Positions 8,641-17,398 of a DNA stretch of 64,000 bases are shown here, in pieces (position 1 is the stretch's first letter; each line of letters begins with the position of its first letter). A program made the translations under genes and the position numbers. The DNA comes from Novosphingobium sp. CF614 (GTDB lineage: Bacteria > Pseudomonadota > Alphaproteobacteria > Sphingomonadales > Sphingomonadaceae), in NCBI RefSeq assembly GCF_900113255.1, contig NZ_FOOR01000001.1, positions 186,001 through 250,000 of the forward strand, in the 5' to 3' direction. The notes under the pieces are model-generated. The model did not search any database. It was given only the letters and a program-made list of their open reading frames with translations, and was not told the origin of the DNA.

Positions 8641-9894
8641 CTATTCCGTCTCGACCTGCTTCACTTCATAGCCCTCGCGGCGCAAGGCGGCAACGAGGGC
8701 GTCGAGCTGTTCCTTGTCGCGCGCCTCACACTCGATCTCGGTGACGAGGCCCTTGGCGGGCAAGTGCGTGAAGATGCGCTGGTGGAACACCTCGATGATG
8801 TTGACGTTGTGCTCGTGGAACACCTTGGCGACCTTGAACAGCGCGCCGGCGCGGTCCTGCAAGCCGATCCGCAGGCGCGCGAGACGGCCCGAACGCGCAA
8901 GGTCACGCAGCAGCACGTTGGCAAGCAGGCGCGTATCGATGTTGCCGCCCGACAGGACCACGCCCACCTTGCGTCCGGCGAACAGCTCGCGGTTGTCCAT
9001 CACCGCGGCAAGGCCAGTGGCGCCCGCGCCTTCGACCAGGGTCTTTTCGATCTGCAGCAGCAGCGCCAGCGTGCTTTCGATCTTCGGCTCGCTGACCAGC
9101 AGGAAATCGTCGAGCAGTTCGCGCAGCACTTTCGACGTGAACAGGCCCGGCGCGAACACCGCGATGCCTTCCGCCAGGGTATCCCCGCCGATCGGCAGGT
9201 TGGTGCCCTTGAGCAGGTTGTACATCGAGGGATAGAGCTGCGCCTCGACGCCGACCAGCTTGATCGCCGGGTTCACGGCCCGCGCCAGCGTGCCCATGCC
9301 CGAGGCCAGGCCGCCGCCGCCGATCGGCAGCACCAGCGTATCGAGATCGGGCACGTCCTGCAGCATCTCGAGCGCGACGGTGCCCTGGCCGGCGGCGACA
9401 TGCGGATCGTCGAAAGGGTGGATGAAGGTCAGCCCAAGCTCGGTCTCGAGCTTGCGCGCATGGGCATAGGCCTCGTCGAAGCTCTCCCCCTCGAGCACCA
9501 CCTTGCCGCCCACGCTCTCGGTCTGCATCACTTTCACCAGCGGCGTGGTGCGCGGCATGACGATGGTCACCGGCACGCCCAGCCGGGTGCCGTGATACGA
9601 CAGACCCTGGGCGTGGTTGCCGGCCGAAGCGGCGATCACGCCGCGCGCCTTGCGGGTCTCGTCCAGCAGCAGCAGCGCGTTGAGCGCGCCGCGTTCCTTG
9701 TAGGCGGCGGTGAACTGCAGATTCTCGAACTTCAGCCAGATCTCGGCGCCGGCCATGGCGCTCAACGTGGAGCTGCGCATCGTCGGCGTGCGCACCACCT
9801 TGCCCGCAATGCGTTCCGCCGCCGCATGGACGTCGGCGGCGGTAAGGGCGGCGTTTCCGGTCCCTGGAGCGATCTTGAGCACTGGCTGTTCCAT
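8641..9894 (-). CDS. ilvA: Threonine ammonia-lyase (threonine dehydratase) with ACT domain
   Basis: PLP enzyme converting threonine to 2-oxobutyrate and ammonia, feeding isoleucine synthesis or threonine catabolism. The 417-residue protein has the PLP lysine K66 in TAAYKERGA, the SAGNHAQG loop and the glycine-rich phosphate-binding LPIGGGGLASG. A single C-terminal ACT domain (RLRIGLQDRAGALFKV onward) suggests allosteric control; length and one ACT resemble the TdcB/IlvA short class rather than the two-ACT biosynthetic enzyme. ATG 9894 (MEQPVLKIAPG) is preferred to a longer frame starting at 9978, whose extra residues look non-homologous. It is divergent from the dehydrogenase at 9999, with about 100 bases for both promoters. 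Confidence 0.93.
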   Translation of the reverse strand: MEQPVLKIAPGTGNAALTAADVHAAAERIAGKVVRTPTMRSSTLSAMAGAEIWLKFENLQFTAAYKERGALNALLLLDETRKARGVIAASAGNHAQGLSYHGTRLGVPVTIVMPRTTPLVKVMQTESVGGKVVLEGESFDEAYAHARKLETELGLTFIHPFDDPHVAAGQGTVALEMLQDVPDLDTLVLPIGGGGLASGMGTLARAVNPAIKLVGVEAQLYPSMYNLLKGTNLPIGGDTLAEGIAVFAPGLFTSKVLRELLDDFLLVSEPKIESTLALLLQIEKTLVEGAGATGLAAVMDNRELFAGRKVGVVLSGGNIDTRLLANVLLRDLARSGRLARLRIGLQDRAGALFKVAKVFHEHNVNIIEVFHQRIFTHLPAKGLVTEIECEARDKEQLDALVAALRREGYEVKQVETE

Positions 9895-9998
9895 GGTGGC
9901 CGCGCCTAACGGAAACCGTGCCGAATTGAAAGCAAACTCCGGTCCGCCACGAAACCTACCCGGTTTGCTTTCCCGCAAAACCCGCTAGAAGTTCCCTC

Positions 9999-10907
9999 AT
10001 GAACGAGAGCACAAGTGAACGTCGCCGGGTGTCCTTCCTTGGCCTTGGCGTGATGGGCGGTGCGATCGCACGGCACATCGCGCAGGCCGGCCATGAACTG
10101 ACGATCTACAACCGTTCGCCCGAGCGCTCCAGGAAATGGGATGAGGACAATCCCGGGCTCGCGCACCGTATCGCCGCCAATCCCGCCCACGCGGCACAGG
10201 ACGCGGATGTCGTCATCACATGCGTGGGCAATGACGACGATCTGGCCGAAGTCGTGCTCGGCCCCAACGGGGTGTTCCGCATGCTCCGCAAGGGCGGCGT
10301 GTTCATCGATCACACCACCGTATCGGCCCGGATCGCCCGGCAGATCTCGGTCGAGGCGCGCGATTTGCAGATCCACTGCGTCGACGCGCCGATGACCGGT
10401 TCGCAGATCGGTGCGGAGAAAGGCACGCTGACGCTGATGTGCGGCGGCCGCAACGAAGCGATCGAGGCCGCGCGGCCGGTGATGGAAGCCTATTCCAGCC
10501 GCATCGTCCACGTCGGCAAGTCCGGGTCGGGCCAGATCGCCAAGATGGCCTGCCAGATCTGCATCGCCGGCAATATCGCCGCCCTGGCCGAAGCGGTGCG
10601 CTTCGCGCAGGCCTCCCACCTGGACATGGCCAAAGTCTACGAGGCGATCTCCGGCGGCGCCGCGCAGTCCTGGCAGATGGACAACCGCTGGCATTCGATG
10701 GACGAGGATCGCTTCGACTTCGGCTTCGCGATCGACTGGATGCGCAAGGACCTGGGCCTCAGCCTGGAGGAAGGACGCGGCCTTGGCGTCTCGCTGCCGG
10801 TCGCCGCGCTGATCGACCAGTTCTTCGCCGAAATCCAGGCCATGGGCGGCGGCCGGCTCGATACCAGCGCGATCATCAAGCGGCTGCCGAAGAAGGGCAA
10901 GAAGTGA
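9999..10907 (+). CDS. NAD(P)-dependent beta-hydroxyacid dehydrogenase (3-hydroxyisobutyrate dehydrogenase family)
   Basis: The 302-residue protein has an N-terminal Rossmann motif GLGVMG (residues 15-20), the substrate-binding stretch DAPMTGSQIGAEKGTL, and the catalytic lysine K182 in GSGQIAKMA. The family includes 3-hydroxyisobutyrate, tartronate semialdehyde and glyoxylate/succinic semialdehyde reductases; the DAPMTG variant and charged C-terminus do not let me choose. It is translationally coupled to the downstream amidohydrolase (GTGA overlap) and divergent from ilvA. Confidence 0.92.
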   Translation: MNESTSERRRVSFLGLGVMGGAIARHIAQAGHELTIYNRSPERSRKWDEDNPGLAHRIAANPAHAAQDADVVITCVGNDDDLAEVVLGPNGVFRMLRKGGVFIDHTTVSARIARQISVEARDLQIHCVDAPMTGSQIGAEKGTLTLMCGGRNEAIEAARPVMEAYSSRIVHVGKSGSGQIAKMACQICIAGNIAALAEAVRFAQASHLDMAKVYEAISGGAAQSWQMDNRWHSMDEDRFDFGFAIDWMRKDLGLSLEEGRGLGVSLPVAALIDQFFAEIQAMGGGRLDTSAIIKRLPKKGKK

Positions 10908-12595
10908 AGCATATCGCAGCGGCGGCGCTCGCGCTGCTTATCGCCGCACCGGCCCGGGCCGATGTGCTGGTCGACAATGTCGAGGGCATCACGCCGGACG
11001 GCAAGGGCGGCATCGAGCATTTCGAGGGTTTCCTGATCGGCCCCGACGGCCGGGTCCTGAACCTCTACCGCCACGGCGACAAGCGGCCGAAGAAAGTCCA
11101 GTACCAGGTCGACGGCAAGGGCCGCGTGGTGGTGCCCGGCATGATCGACGCGCACGGCCACGTCATGGCGACCGGCTTCGCCCGGATGACGCTGGACCTT
11201 TCGGCCACCCGTTCGCTGGACGAGGCGCTCTCGCGGGTCGCCGCTTGGACCGCCGCACATCCGGACGCGCCATGGATCCTGGGATCGGGCTGGAACCAGG
11301 TCCAGTGGGGGCTCGACCGCATGCCCACCGCCGCCGAGCTCGACCGCGTGACCGGCGGCAAGCCGGCCTGGCTCTCCCGCGTCGACGGCCATGCCGGCTG
11401 GGCCAACTCCGCCGCCCTGGCCGCCGCCGACCTAACCGCCGCGACGCCCGATCCGGCCGGCGGCGAAATCCTGCGCCTGGCGGGCAGCAAGACACCGGCG
11501 GGCGTGCTGGTCGACGCCGCCACAGCGCTCGTCGAAGCAAAGCTGCCCAGGCCCCGCCCCGAGGACCGCGACACCGCCGTGGGCGAGGCCCAGCTGGCAT
11601 TGCTGGCGCAAGGCGTCACCGCCATCGCCGACATGGGCACCTCGATCGAGGACTGGCAAGCCTTCCGGCGCGCGGCCGACCTCGGCCGGCTGCGCATCCG
11701 CATCGTCGCCTACGCCGCCGGCATCGACGACATGGGCCTGATCGGCGGGCCCGGCCCCAGCCCCTGGCTCTATGACGATCGGCTCAAGATGAACGGGCTC
11801 AAGCTTGTCCTCGATGGAGCGCTCGGCTCACGCGGGGCCTGGCTCAAGGCGCCTTATGCCGACGATCCGCAAGCCATCGGCCTGCCCCAGATGAACCAGA
11901 CCCAGCTCGGCAACCTGATGAGCCGCGCGGCGATCGACAATTTCCAGGTCGCCGTCCACGCCATCGGCGATCAAGCCAACAAGACCGTGCTCGACGCCAT
12001 CGACGAGCTTTCGGCGACCTACAAGGGAGACCGGCGCTGGCGGATCGAGCACGCGCAAGTTGTCGATCCGGCGGACATTCCCCGCTTCGGCCAGCACGGC
12101 GTGATCGCCTCGATGCAGCCGCAGCACCAAGCTTCGGACCGGCTCATGGCCGAAGCGCGGCTAGGGCCGAACCGATTGGCCGGCGCCTACGCCTGGAAGT
12201 CGATCGCGGCGGCCGGAGCCCCCCTCGCCTTCGGTTCGGACACCCCGGTCGAGCCGGCCCATCCGTTCGAGGGGCTGGCGGTGGCGATCACCCGGCAAGG
12301 CGCGGACGGGCAGCCCCCGTCCGGCTGGCAACCGCAGGAAATCGTCAGCCGCGAAGCCGCGCTGAATGCCTATACCGCCGGCGCGGCTTACGCGATGTTC
12401 GCCGAAGACCGCCTCGGCCGCATCGCCAAGGGCTACCGCGCCGACTTCCTGTTCGTCGACACCGACCCGATGCAGGCGCCGCCCGGCCAGGTTCGCGCGA
12501 CGAAAGTGCTGGAAACCTGGATCGGCGGCCAACTCGCCTGGTCCTCGGCGAAGGACCGGGTGATCCCGGAGAAGAAGGACGACAAGGGGCGGTAA
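10904..12595 (+). CDS. Exported amidohydrolase (YtcJ-like amidohydrolase 3 family)
   Basis: Metal-dependent hydrolase of 563 residues with an N-terminal signal peptide (KHIAAAALALLIAAPARAD), so it probably acts in the periplasm. The amidohydrolase metal site shows as H84 and H86 in MIDAHGHV, a His in AVHAIGDQA, WRIEHAQ, and the C-terminal aspartate in AFGSDTPVEPAHPFEG. Members hydrolyse amides or esters of varied substrates; the true substrate is unknown. The start is GTG 10904, overlapping the stop of the dehydrogenase (GTGA), because it gives the signal peptide at the exact N-terminus; longer frames from 10439 are the shadow of the upstream gene. Confidence 0.9.
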   Translation: MKHIAAAALALLIAAPARADVLVDNVEGITPDGKGGIEHFEGFLIGPDGRVLNLYRHGDKRPKKVQYQVDGKGRVVVPGMIDAHGHVMATGFARMTLDLSATRSLDEALSRVAAWTAAHPDAPWILGSGWNQVQWGLDRMPTAAELDRVTGGKPAWLSRVDGHAGWANSAALAAADLTAATPDPAGGEILRLAGSKTPAGVLVDAATALVEAKLPRPRPEDRDTAVGEAQLALLAQGVTAIADMGTSIEDWQAFRRAADLGRLRIRIVAYAAGIDDMGLIGGPGPSPWLYDDRLKMNGLKLVLDGALGSRGAWLKAPYADDPQAIGLPQMNQTQLGNLMSRAAIDNFQVAVHAIGDQANKTVLDAIDELSATYKGDRRWRIEHAQVVDPADIPRFGQHGVIASMQPQHQASDRLMAEARLGPNRLAGAYAWKSIAAAGAPLAFGSDTPVEPAHPFEGLAVAITRQGADGQPPSGWQPQEIVSREAALNAYTAGAAYAMFAEDRLGRIAKGYRADFLFVDTDPMQAPPGQVRATKVLETWIGGQLAWSSAKDRVIPEKKDDKGR

Positions 12596-12884
12596 ACAGG
12601 GATTCGCGCGAAACGGAACGGGTTCAATGGAGAGCCGCCCGTTCGATCGTCAGTTGATAAGCACGCAGAGACGCGGAGACGCAGAGAAGATGGCTCCGCG
12701 CCGCAGGCGTTTCCCCCGCTTCCTGGTCGCGGCAAACACACCGTCAGGCAAGCGAGCGGGCTTCGCCCAAAGCACAACCTCCTCTGCGCCTCTGCGTAAA
12801 TTTCCTCATCTTGCGCCTTCGCGCGAACCCTTCCCTCCGCCTGGCAACGACGAAGGAAACGAGTCTCGACCCACGAGACCGGAA
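12596..12884. repeat. Intergenic region with inverted ACGCAGAGACGC repeat
   Basis: The gap between the amidohydrolase and tatC (convergent) carries CACGCAGAGACGCGGAGACG starting near 12662, and about 100 bases later the opposite orientation, CCTCTGCGCCTCTGCG near 12781-12797. Together they form an imperfect inverted repeat of about 140 bp. A related single copy, CACGGAGACGCGGAGCGAAG, occurs near 59850. No gene is visible inside. Confidence 0.6.
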
Positions 12885-13703
12885 TCAGGCCGGAGGCGCC
12901 TGCTCCGCCACGCCCTCGGCAAGGGTTTCCTCCGTCACCTTCGCGCGCGCGTCGCGGCGCTCGGTGAACCACATCACCAGCAGCGTGCCTTCGAACAGCA
13001 TCAGCAGCGGGATCGCCAGCAGCAGCTGGGAAACCACGTCGGGCGGCGTCGCGACGGCGGCGATGATGAAGATGGCGACGATCGCATAGCGCCGTGCGCC
13101 GGTAATCTGGGCGCGGGTGAGGATGCCGGCACGGTTGAGCAGCATCAGCAGCACCGGCAGCAGGAAGCTGATGCCGAAGGCCAGGATGAACTGCATGACC
13201 AGCGCCAGATAGTCGCCCGTCCCCGGCAGCGCTTCCAGCTTGAGGCCGCCCTTGTCGCCCTGGAAACCAAGGAAGAAATGGAAGGCCGTGGGCATGACCA
13301 CGTAGTAGGCCAGCGCCGCGCCCATCGTGAACAGGACCGGCGTCGCGACGAGGAAAGGCAGGAACGCCTTCTTCTCCTTGGCATAGAGCCCCGGGGCGAC
13401 GAAAGCCCAGATCTGGTTGGCGATCACGGGAAAGCTGACGAAGAACGCCGCGAACAGCGCCACCTTCACTTCGACGAAGAACGCCTCGTAGAGCTTGGTG
13501 TAGATCAGCTTGCCCTGCCCGGCCGGAAAGGCCTGGGTCAGTGGGCGGACCAGGAAGGCAAAGATGTTGGCGGAGAAATAGAAGCACACCGCGAAGGCCA
13601 CCGCAAAGGCCGCGAAAGCGCGCAGCAGCCGGGTGCGCAGCTCGACCAGATGGTCGAGCAGCGGGGCCTGGGTCTCGTCTATGTCGGTGATGCGGAAAGC
13701 CAT
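12885..13703 (-). CDS. tatC: Sec-independent protein translocase subunit TatC
   Basis: Core twin-arginine signal receptor of the Tat translocase in the inner membrane. About 272 residues with six predicted helices, starting MAFRITDIDETQAPLLDHLVELR; the family hallmarks HLVELRTRL near the N-terminus and FVAPGLYAKEKK are present, and the conserved SFPVIANQIWAF helix follows. ATG 13703 is used; an upstream TTG at 13718 overlapping the tatB stop is possible. It is the last gene of tatA-tatB-tatC and of the scp-tat run. Confidence 0.96.
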   Translation of the reverse strand: MAFRITDIDETQAPLLDHLVELRTRLLRAFAAFAVAFAVCFYFSANIFAFLVRPLTQAFPAGQGKLIYTKLYEAFFVEVKVALFAAFFVSFPVIANQIWAFVAPGLYAKEKKAFLPFLVATPVLFTMGAALAYYVVMPTAFHFFLGFQGDKGGLKLEALPGTGDYLALVMQFILAFGISFLLPVLLMLLNRAGILTRAQITGARRYAIVAIFIIAAVATPPDVVSQLLLAIPLLMLFEGTLLVMWFTERRDARAKVTEETLAEGVAEQAPPA

Positions 13704-13714
13704 GGCGGGGCGGT

Positions 13715-14110
13715 TCAAGGTGGCGGCGGAAGGTGCGACGGCGCGGGCCGCGTTTCCTCGCCCGGTTCGTGAGCGCCCGTTTCGTCAGCCGCTTCCGCCT
13801 CGGGCGCGGGGCGCGGCGGCTCGATGGCGGAGGTCGAGGATTGCGGCGGCTGCATCTCCTCCGCGGTGGGAAGCTGCGGCGCGGCCTTCATGATCGCCTC
13901 GTTCTGCTCGCGCCACTTGCGCTCCATCTCCTCCAGCTCGGCCTCGCGCACCATGGCGTCGATACCGGCGCGGAAATGGTTGGAGACCTTGCGCATCTTG
14001 CCGATCCACCGCCCGGCCGTGCGCATCGCCATCGGCATGTCCTTGGGGCCGATGACGACGACCGCCACGATGACGATCATCAGCAGTTCTGATGCACCGA
14101 CGTCAAACAC
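13715..14110 (-). CDS. tatB: Sec-independent protein translocase subunit TatB
   Basis: TatB of the twin-arginine translocase; contacts TatC and the signal peptide. 131 residues: the N-terminal helix MFDVGASELLMIVIVAVVVI, the hinge GPKDMP (TatB-type GPK/R-x-LP), an amphipathic helix and a long acidic Pro/Glu-rich tail. It lies 30 bases after tatA and abuts tatC. Confidence 0.95.
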   Translation of the reverse strand: MFDVGASELLMIVIVAVVVIGPKDMPMAMRTAGRWIGKMRKVSNHFRAGIDAMVREAELEEMERKWREQNEAIMKAAPQLPTAEEMQPPQSSTSAIEPPRPAPEAEAADETGAHEPGEETRPAPSHLPPPP

Positions 14111-14140
14111 CGGCCCGCAGCGCCCTCAAGCTCGCGAGGC

Positions 14141-14374
14141 TCAGGCCTGCTCGTTCTTCTGTTCGCTCGCGGCGGGGCTGGCATCGCCCGACTGCGAGGA
14201 AATCTGCGCGGGGGGCTGCGTCGAGGACTTCTTCTCGTCCTCGTTCATGCCTTCCTTGAAGCTCTTGATGCCTTTGCCGAAGTCGCCCATGATTTCCGAA
14301 ACGCGGCCGCGTCCGAACAGCACAAGCACGATCACCAGGACGATCAGCCAGTGCCAGATCGAGAAGCTACCCAT
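14141..14374 (-). CDS. tatA: Sec-independent protein translocase subunit TatA
   Basis: TatA, the pore-forming or membrane-thinning component of the Tat system. 77 residues: helix [19 protein letters not shown], then [19 protein letters not shown], the TatA amphipathic helix with the F-G-K-G-I-K-x-F core, then a polar tail. Located between scpB and tatB on the same strand. Confidence 0.96.
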   Translation of the reverse strand: MGSFSIWHWLIVLVIVLVLFGRGRVSEIMGDFGKGIKSFKEGMNEDEKKSSTQPPAQISSQSGDASPAASEQKNEQA

Positions 14375-14425
14375 AATCTCAACTCCAATGCGTCACGGCC
14401 GAGTCAGGCCGCCACGCCTTCTCAT

Positions 14426-15067
14426 CTAGGCGCTTTGTCCCGAACTTGCCACCCCGTCATCGTTCTGACCGGGCGCCGTCGCATCACCGTCATGATCGCT
14501 CCCGAGGGCGGCTTCGATCATGTCGTCGTCCACCGGATCGAGCAGGCCGGCGGCGCGCAGATCGTCGATGCCGGGCAGCTCCTTGAGCGACTTGAGGCCG
14601 AAGTGGGCCAGGAACTCCGGAGTCGTCGCATATATCACCGGGCGGCCGGGTACTTCGCGGCGGCCGGCGACGCGCACCCAGCCCGCTTCCATCAGCACGT
14701 CGAGCGTGCCCTTGGCGGTCTGGACGCCCCGGATCGCCTCGATCTCCGCGCGGCTGACCGGCTCGTGGTAGGCGACGATGGCGAGCACTTCGGTGGCCGC
14801 GCGCGAGAGGCGGCGCGGCTCCTCCCGCTCGCGGCGCAGCAGATGGGCAAGGTCCGGCGCGGTCTCGAAATGCCAGCGCCTGCCGCGCTCGACGAGGCGC
14901 ACGCCCCGCCCCGCATAGTGCCGCTGCAATTCGTCGAGCGCGGCGCGCACCTCCGCCTGGCCGAGGTGCGCCGAAATCGCCTCGATCGTCATCGGCTGCC
15001 CGGCGGCGAACAGCGTGGCCTCCACCGCGCGGACGAGATCGTCGGGCGCGCCGGCTTCACTGGACAT
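14426..15067 (-). CDS. scpB: Segregation and condensation protein B
   Basis: Winged-helix dimer that binds ScpA in the SMC-ScpAB condensin complex for chromosome compaction and segregation. The 213-residue protein contains LVRAVEATLFAAGQPMT, the RRLSRAATEVLAIVAYHEPVS segment and RGVQTAKGTLDVLMEAGWV, all typical of ScpB. The ATG at 15067 overlaps the scpA stop by one base (TAATG), so translation is coupled. The partner smc is in this window at about 35-38.6 kb. Confidence 0.95.
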   Translation of the reverse strand: MSSEAGAPDDLVRAVEATLFAAGQPMTIEAISAHLGQAEVRAALDELQRHYAGRGVRLVERGRRWHFETAPDLAHLLRREREEPRRLSRAATEVLAIVAYHEPVSRAEIEAIRGVQTAKGTLDVLMEAGWVRVAGRREVPGRPVIYATTPEFLAHFGLKSLKELPGIDDLRAAGLLDPVDDDMIEAALGSDHDGDATAPGQNDDGVASSGQSA

Positions 15068-15885
15068 TATCGCCGAACCGCCTTCAGCCGCAGCGGTCCG
15101 AAGGTCTCCTCCTGCGCCAGTTCCGCCCGGCCGGTACGCGCCAATTCCAGCGCCGCCACGAAGCTGGAGGCCAGCGCGGAGCGGCGCAGTTGCGGATTGG
15201 CCCAGGCCTCGCTCGCGTGCGGCAGGAAATCCCGCAGGTCCATCCAGTCGATGGCGACGCCGAGCATCGAGGACACCCGCTGGATCGCGCTGTCCAGCGT
15301 CATCACCATGCGTTCGCGCACCATGTGGACCACCGGTTCGGCGCGGATCTTCACGTCGCCATAGGCACGGATCAGGTCGAACCACTCGCACTGCCAGCGG
15401 TTGCGGCGATCGACGCGCAGGCCTTCCGGCGCGCCGCGCGCGAAGACGTCGCGCCCCAGTCGATCGCGCCCCATCAGCCGCGCCGCCGCCTCGCGCATGG
15501 CGCCCAGGCGCTGGAGGCGCAGTTGCAGGCGCAGCGCCAGTTCCTCGGGGCTCGGGTCCTCCTGCTCGTCCTTGGGCAGCAGCAGCGCGGACTTGAGGTA
15601 GGCAAGCCAGGCGGCCATCACTAGGTAGTCCGCCGCCAGTTCCAGCCGCAGCGCCTCGGCCTGCTCGATATAAGTCAGGTACTGGTCGACCAGTTCCAGG
15701 ATCGAAATCCGGCGCAAGTCCACCTTCTGCCGCCGCGCAAGGTCCAGCAGCAGGTCAAGCGGGCCTTCCCAGCCGTCGATCTCCAGGTAGAGCGCTTCGG
15801 TGCGCGTTTCGGCCGTGGCCGCGCCGTCCCATGCGATCTCGGCCGCGCCGAGCGGTTCGGGGGCGATGTCCGGCGGCAGGTCCAC
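15067..15885 (-). CDS. scpA: Segregation and condensation protein A
   Basis: Kleisin subunit linking the SMC heads to ScpB. The 272-residue protein has the N-terminal signature EGPLDLLLDLARRQKVDLRR (SMC neck binding), DYLVMAAWLAYLKSALLLP, and a C-terminal winged helix ending FVAALELARTGRAELAQEE (SMC cap binding). It starts 3 bases after the nagZ stop and overlaps scpB, giving the run nagZ-scpA-scpB-tatABC common in Alphaproteobacteria. Confidence 0.95.
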   Translation of the reverse strand: MDLPPDIAPEPLGAAEIAWDGAATAETRTEALYLEIDGWEGPLDLLLDLARRQKVDLRRISILELVDQYLTYIEQAEALRLELAADYLVMAAWLAYLKSALLLPKDEQEDPSPEELALRLQLRLQRLGAMREAAARLMGRDRLGRDVFARGAPEGLRVDRRNRWQCEWFDLIRAYGDVKIRAEPVVHMVRERMVMTLDSAIQRVSSMLGVAIDWMDLRDFLPHASEAWANPQLRRSALASSFVAALELARTGRAELAQEETFGPLRLKAVRR

Positions 15886-15888
15886 GGC

Positions 15889-16902
15889 TTAGCCCACGCC
15901 CAACGCCAGCAACGCATCGCGCCGGGCGACGAGTTCGGCCTGGTCGCCCCCCCGGTGCGCCGGGTCGATCGAGGCGAGGACCCGCTCCAGCCGTCCGGCA
16001 GCGTCTTCGCGCATGGTCGGCACGGCCTTCGCGATGCCGATCATGTCGTCCATCCTGGCCCAGCAGTTGAGCGCGATGTCGCAGCCCGCCGCGATCGCCC
16101 GTTCGGCGCGCTCGGGCACGGTGCCCGAAAGCGCCTCCATGTCGAGGTCGTCGGTCAGCAGCAGCCCGGTGAAACCGATGCGCCGGCGGATCACCTCGCC
16201 CACCACGAAAGGTGAAAGCGTGCCGGGCCGATCGGCGTCCCAGGCGGTATAGCGCACATGCGCGGTCATCCCCACCGGGGTGTCGGCAAGCGCGCGGAAC
16301 GGCTGGAGATCGAGCTCCAGTTCCGCCTCGGAGGCATCGACGGTGGGCAGTTCCCTGTGGCTGTCGGCCATGGCGCGGCCGTGGCCCGGCATGTGCTTGA
16401 TGCAGCCGACCACCCCGGCGCGCGCCAGCCCCGCCAGCACCGCCCGGCCCAGCGCCGCGACGCGCATCGGCTCGGAGCCGAGCGCACGATCGCCGATCAC
16501 GTCATGCGCGCCGGGCCGGCGCACGTCGAGCGAGGGATGGCAGTCGGCGGTGATCCCCACTTCGGCAAGGTCCAGCCCCAGCGCCTCGGCATTGGCGCGC
16601 GCCGCCTCGATCGCGGAGGCCGGAGCGATATCGTAGAGCCGGTCGAACGCGTCGCCCGGCGGATAGGCAGCCCAGACCGGCGGCTTCATCCGCGCGACCC
16701 GGCCGCCTTCCTGGTCGATGCAGACGAACAGGCGGTCCCGCCCATGGATCGCCTTCAGGCCATCGACCAGGGCCCGCAACTGCTCGCGGCTTGCGACGTT
16801 GCGGCCGAACAGGATGTAGCCCGCCGGATCGGCATCGCGAAAGAAGGCACGCTCCTCGTCGGTCAGGGTCAGCCCGGAAAGGCCGAAAATCGCGGGTATC
16901 AT
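15889..16902 (-). CDS. nagZ: Beta-N-acetylhexosaminidase (GH3)
   Basis: Removes N-acetylglucosamine from anhydromuropeptides during cell-wall recycling in the cytosol. The 337-residue protein shows the NagZ motif KHMPGHGRAMADSH with the catalytic Asp-His pair, the substrate-binding stretch IDQEGGRVARMKPP, and LLLTDDLDME, which carries the nucleophile aspartate. It is the first gene of the tight nagZ-scpA-scpB-tatABC cluster, downstream of the repeat-rich gap that separates it from the SPOR gene. Confidence 0.95.
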   Translation of the reverse strand: MIPAIFGLSGLTLTDEERAFFRDADPAGYILFGRNVASREQLRALVDGLKAIHGRDRLFVCIDQEGGRVARMKPPVWAAYPPGDAFDRLYDIAPASAIEAARANAEALGLDLAEVGITADCHPSLDVRRPGAHDVIGDRALGSEPMRVAALGRAVLAGLARAGVVGCIKHMPGHGRAMADSHRELPTVDASEAELELDLQPFRALADTPVGMTAHVRYTAWDADRPGTLSPFVVGEVIRRRIGFTGLLLTDDLDMEALSGTVPERAERAIAAGCDIALNCWARMDDMIGIAKAVPTMREDAAGRLERVLASIDPAHRGGDQAELVARRDALLALGVG

Positions 16903-17398
16903 CGCGATTTCGTCGCAGAAACGCGTGGGTTCCGCAAGGCAGCGACGACGAGAGGTGTGGATGACCTCCGCAAGCAGGCGCGCCGTATCGAGAACGGTTG
17001 AGAGTTGAAATCCTAGAGATTTGGCGCTAGATAGTGCTTACCAAACGACATTGGCTTTCGCCTTTGGACGACCCCTCGCCACGGCAATGGTGGGGGGTCA
17101 ATCGTTTGGGGGACGCGCGGCAACGCGCCCCCCTCCCGTTGGCCTATTTGCGGGTTGCCACCTCAACCACCTTCAAAATAAGGGTGGCAAAGGCAAACAA
17201 CGCCGCAAGGAAAAGGCACAAGTCACCAAACGACATTGGTCTTTCTCCCTTTGGGTCGACGGCAACAGTGCCGCCACCCACGCCCTTAGGCCGCTTTGAG
17301 GGAGATTTGAATCGCTCGGACTTGACAATGTTTGATAAAGCTCACTTCCGCGCGCCTGTTAGTCGACATGAACGGCGCTGCGAACAGCCCCATGTCCC
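16903..17398. other. 496-bp intergenic gap with direct and inverted repeats, no convincing gene
   Basis: CCAAACGACATTGG occurs at 17040-17053 and again at 17226-17239, each followed within about a dozen bases by CCTTTGG or CCCTTTGG; CAATCGTTTGG near 17099 is a related inverted copy. TTGCCACC (17155-17162) and GGTGGCAA (17183-17190) form an 8-bp stem, and GGGGGACGCG with CGCGCCCCCC (about 17108-17133) another. The two short plus-strand frames (17021-17299 and 17034-17495) have no recognisable protein. It may hold a structured RNA or a decayed repeat element, and contains the nagZ promoter region. Confidence 0.5.

Noticed and set aside
10439..10903. Upstream extension of the amidohydrolase
   Set aside because: It overlaps the dehydrogenase in another frame and would bury the signal peptide internally; GTG 10904 fits.
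15068..15391. Upstream extension of scpB
   Set aside because: The extra codons are a shadow of scpA; ScpB homology starts at ATG 15067.
17021..17299. A 92-codon plus-strand ORF in the SPOR-nagZ gap
   Set aside because: No ribosome site, no recognisable domain, and it spans the direct repeats; treated as non-coding.
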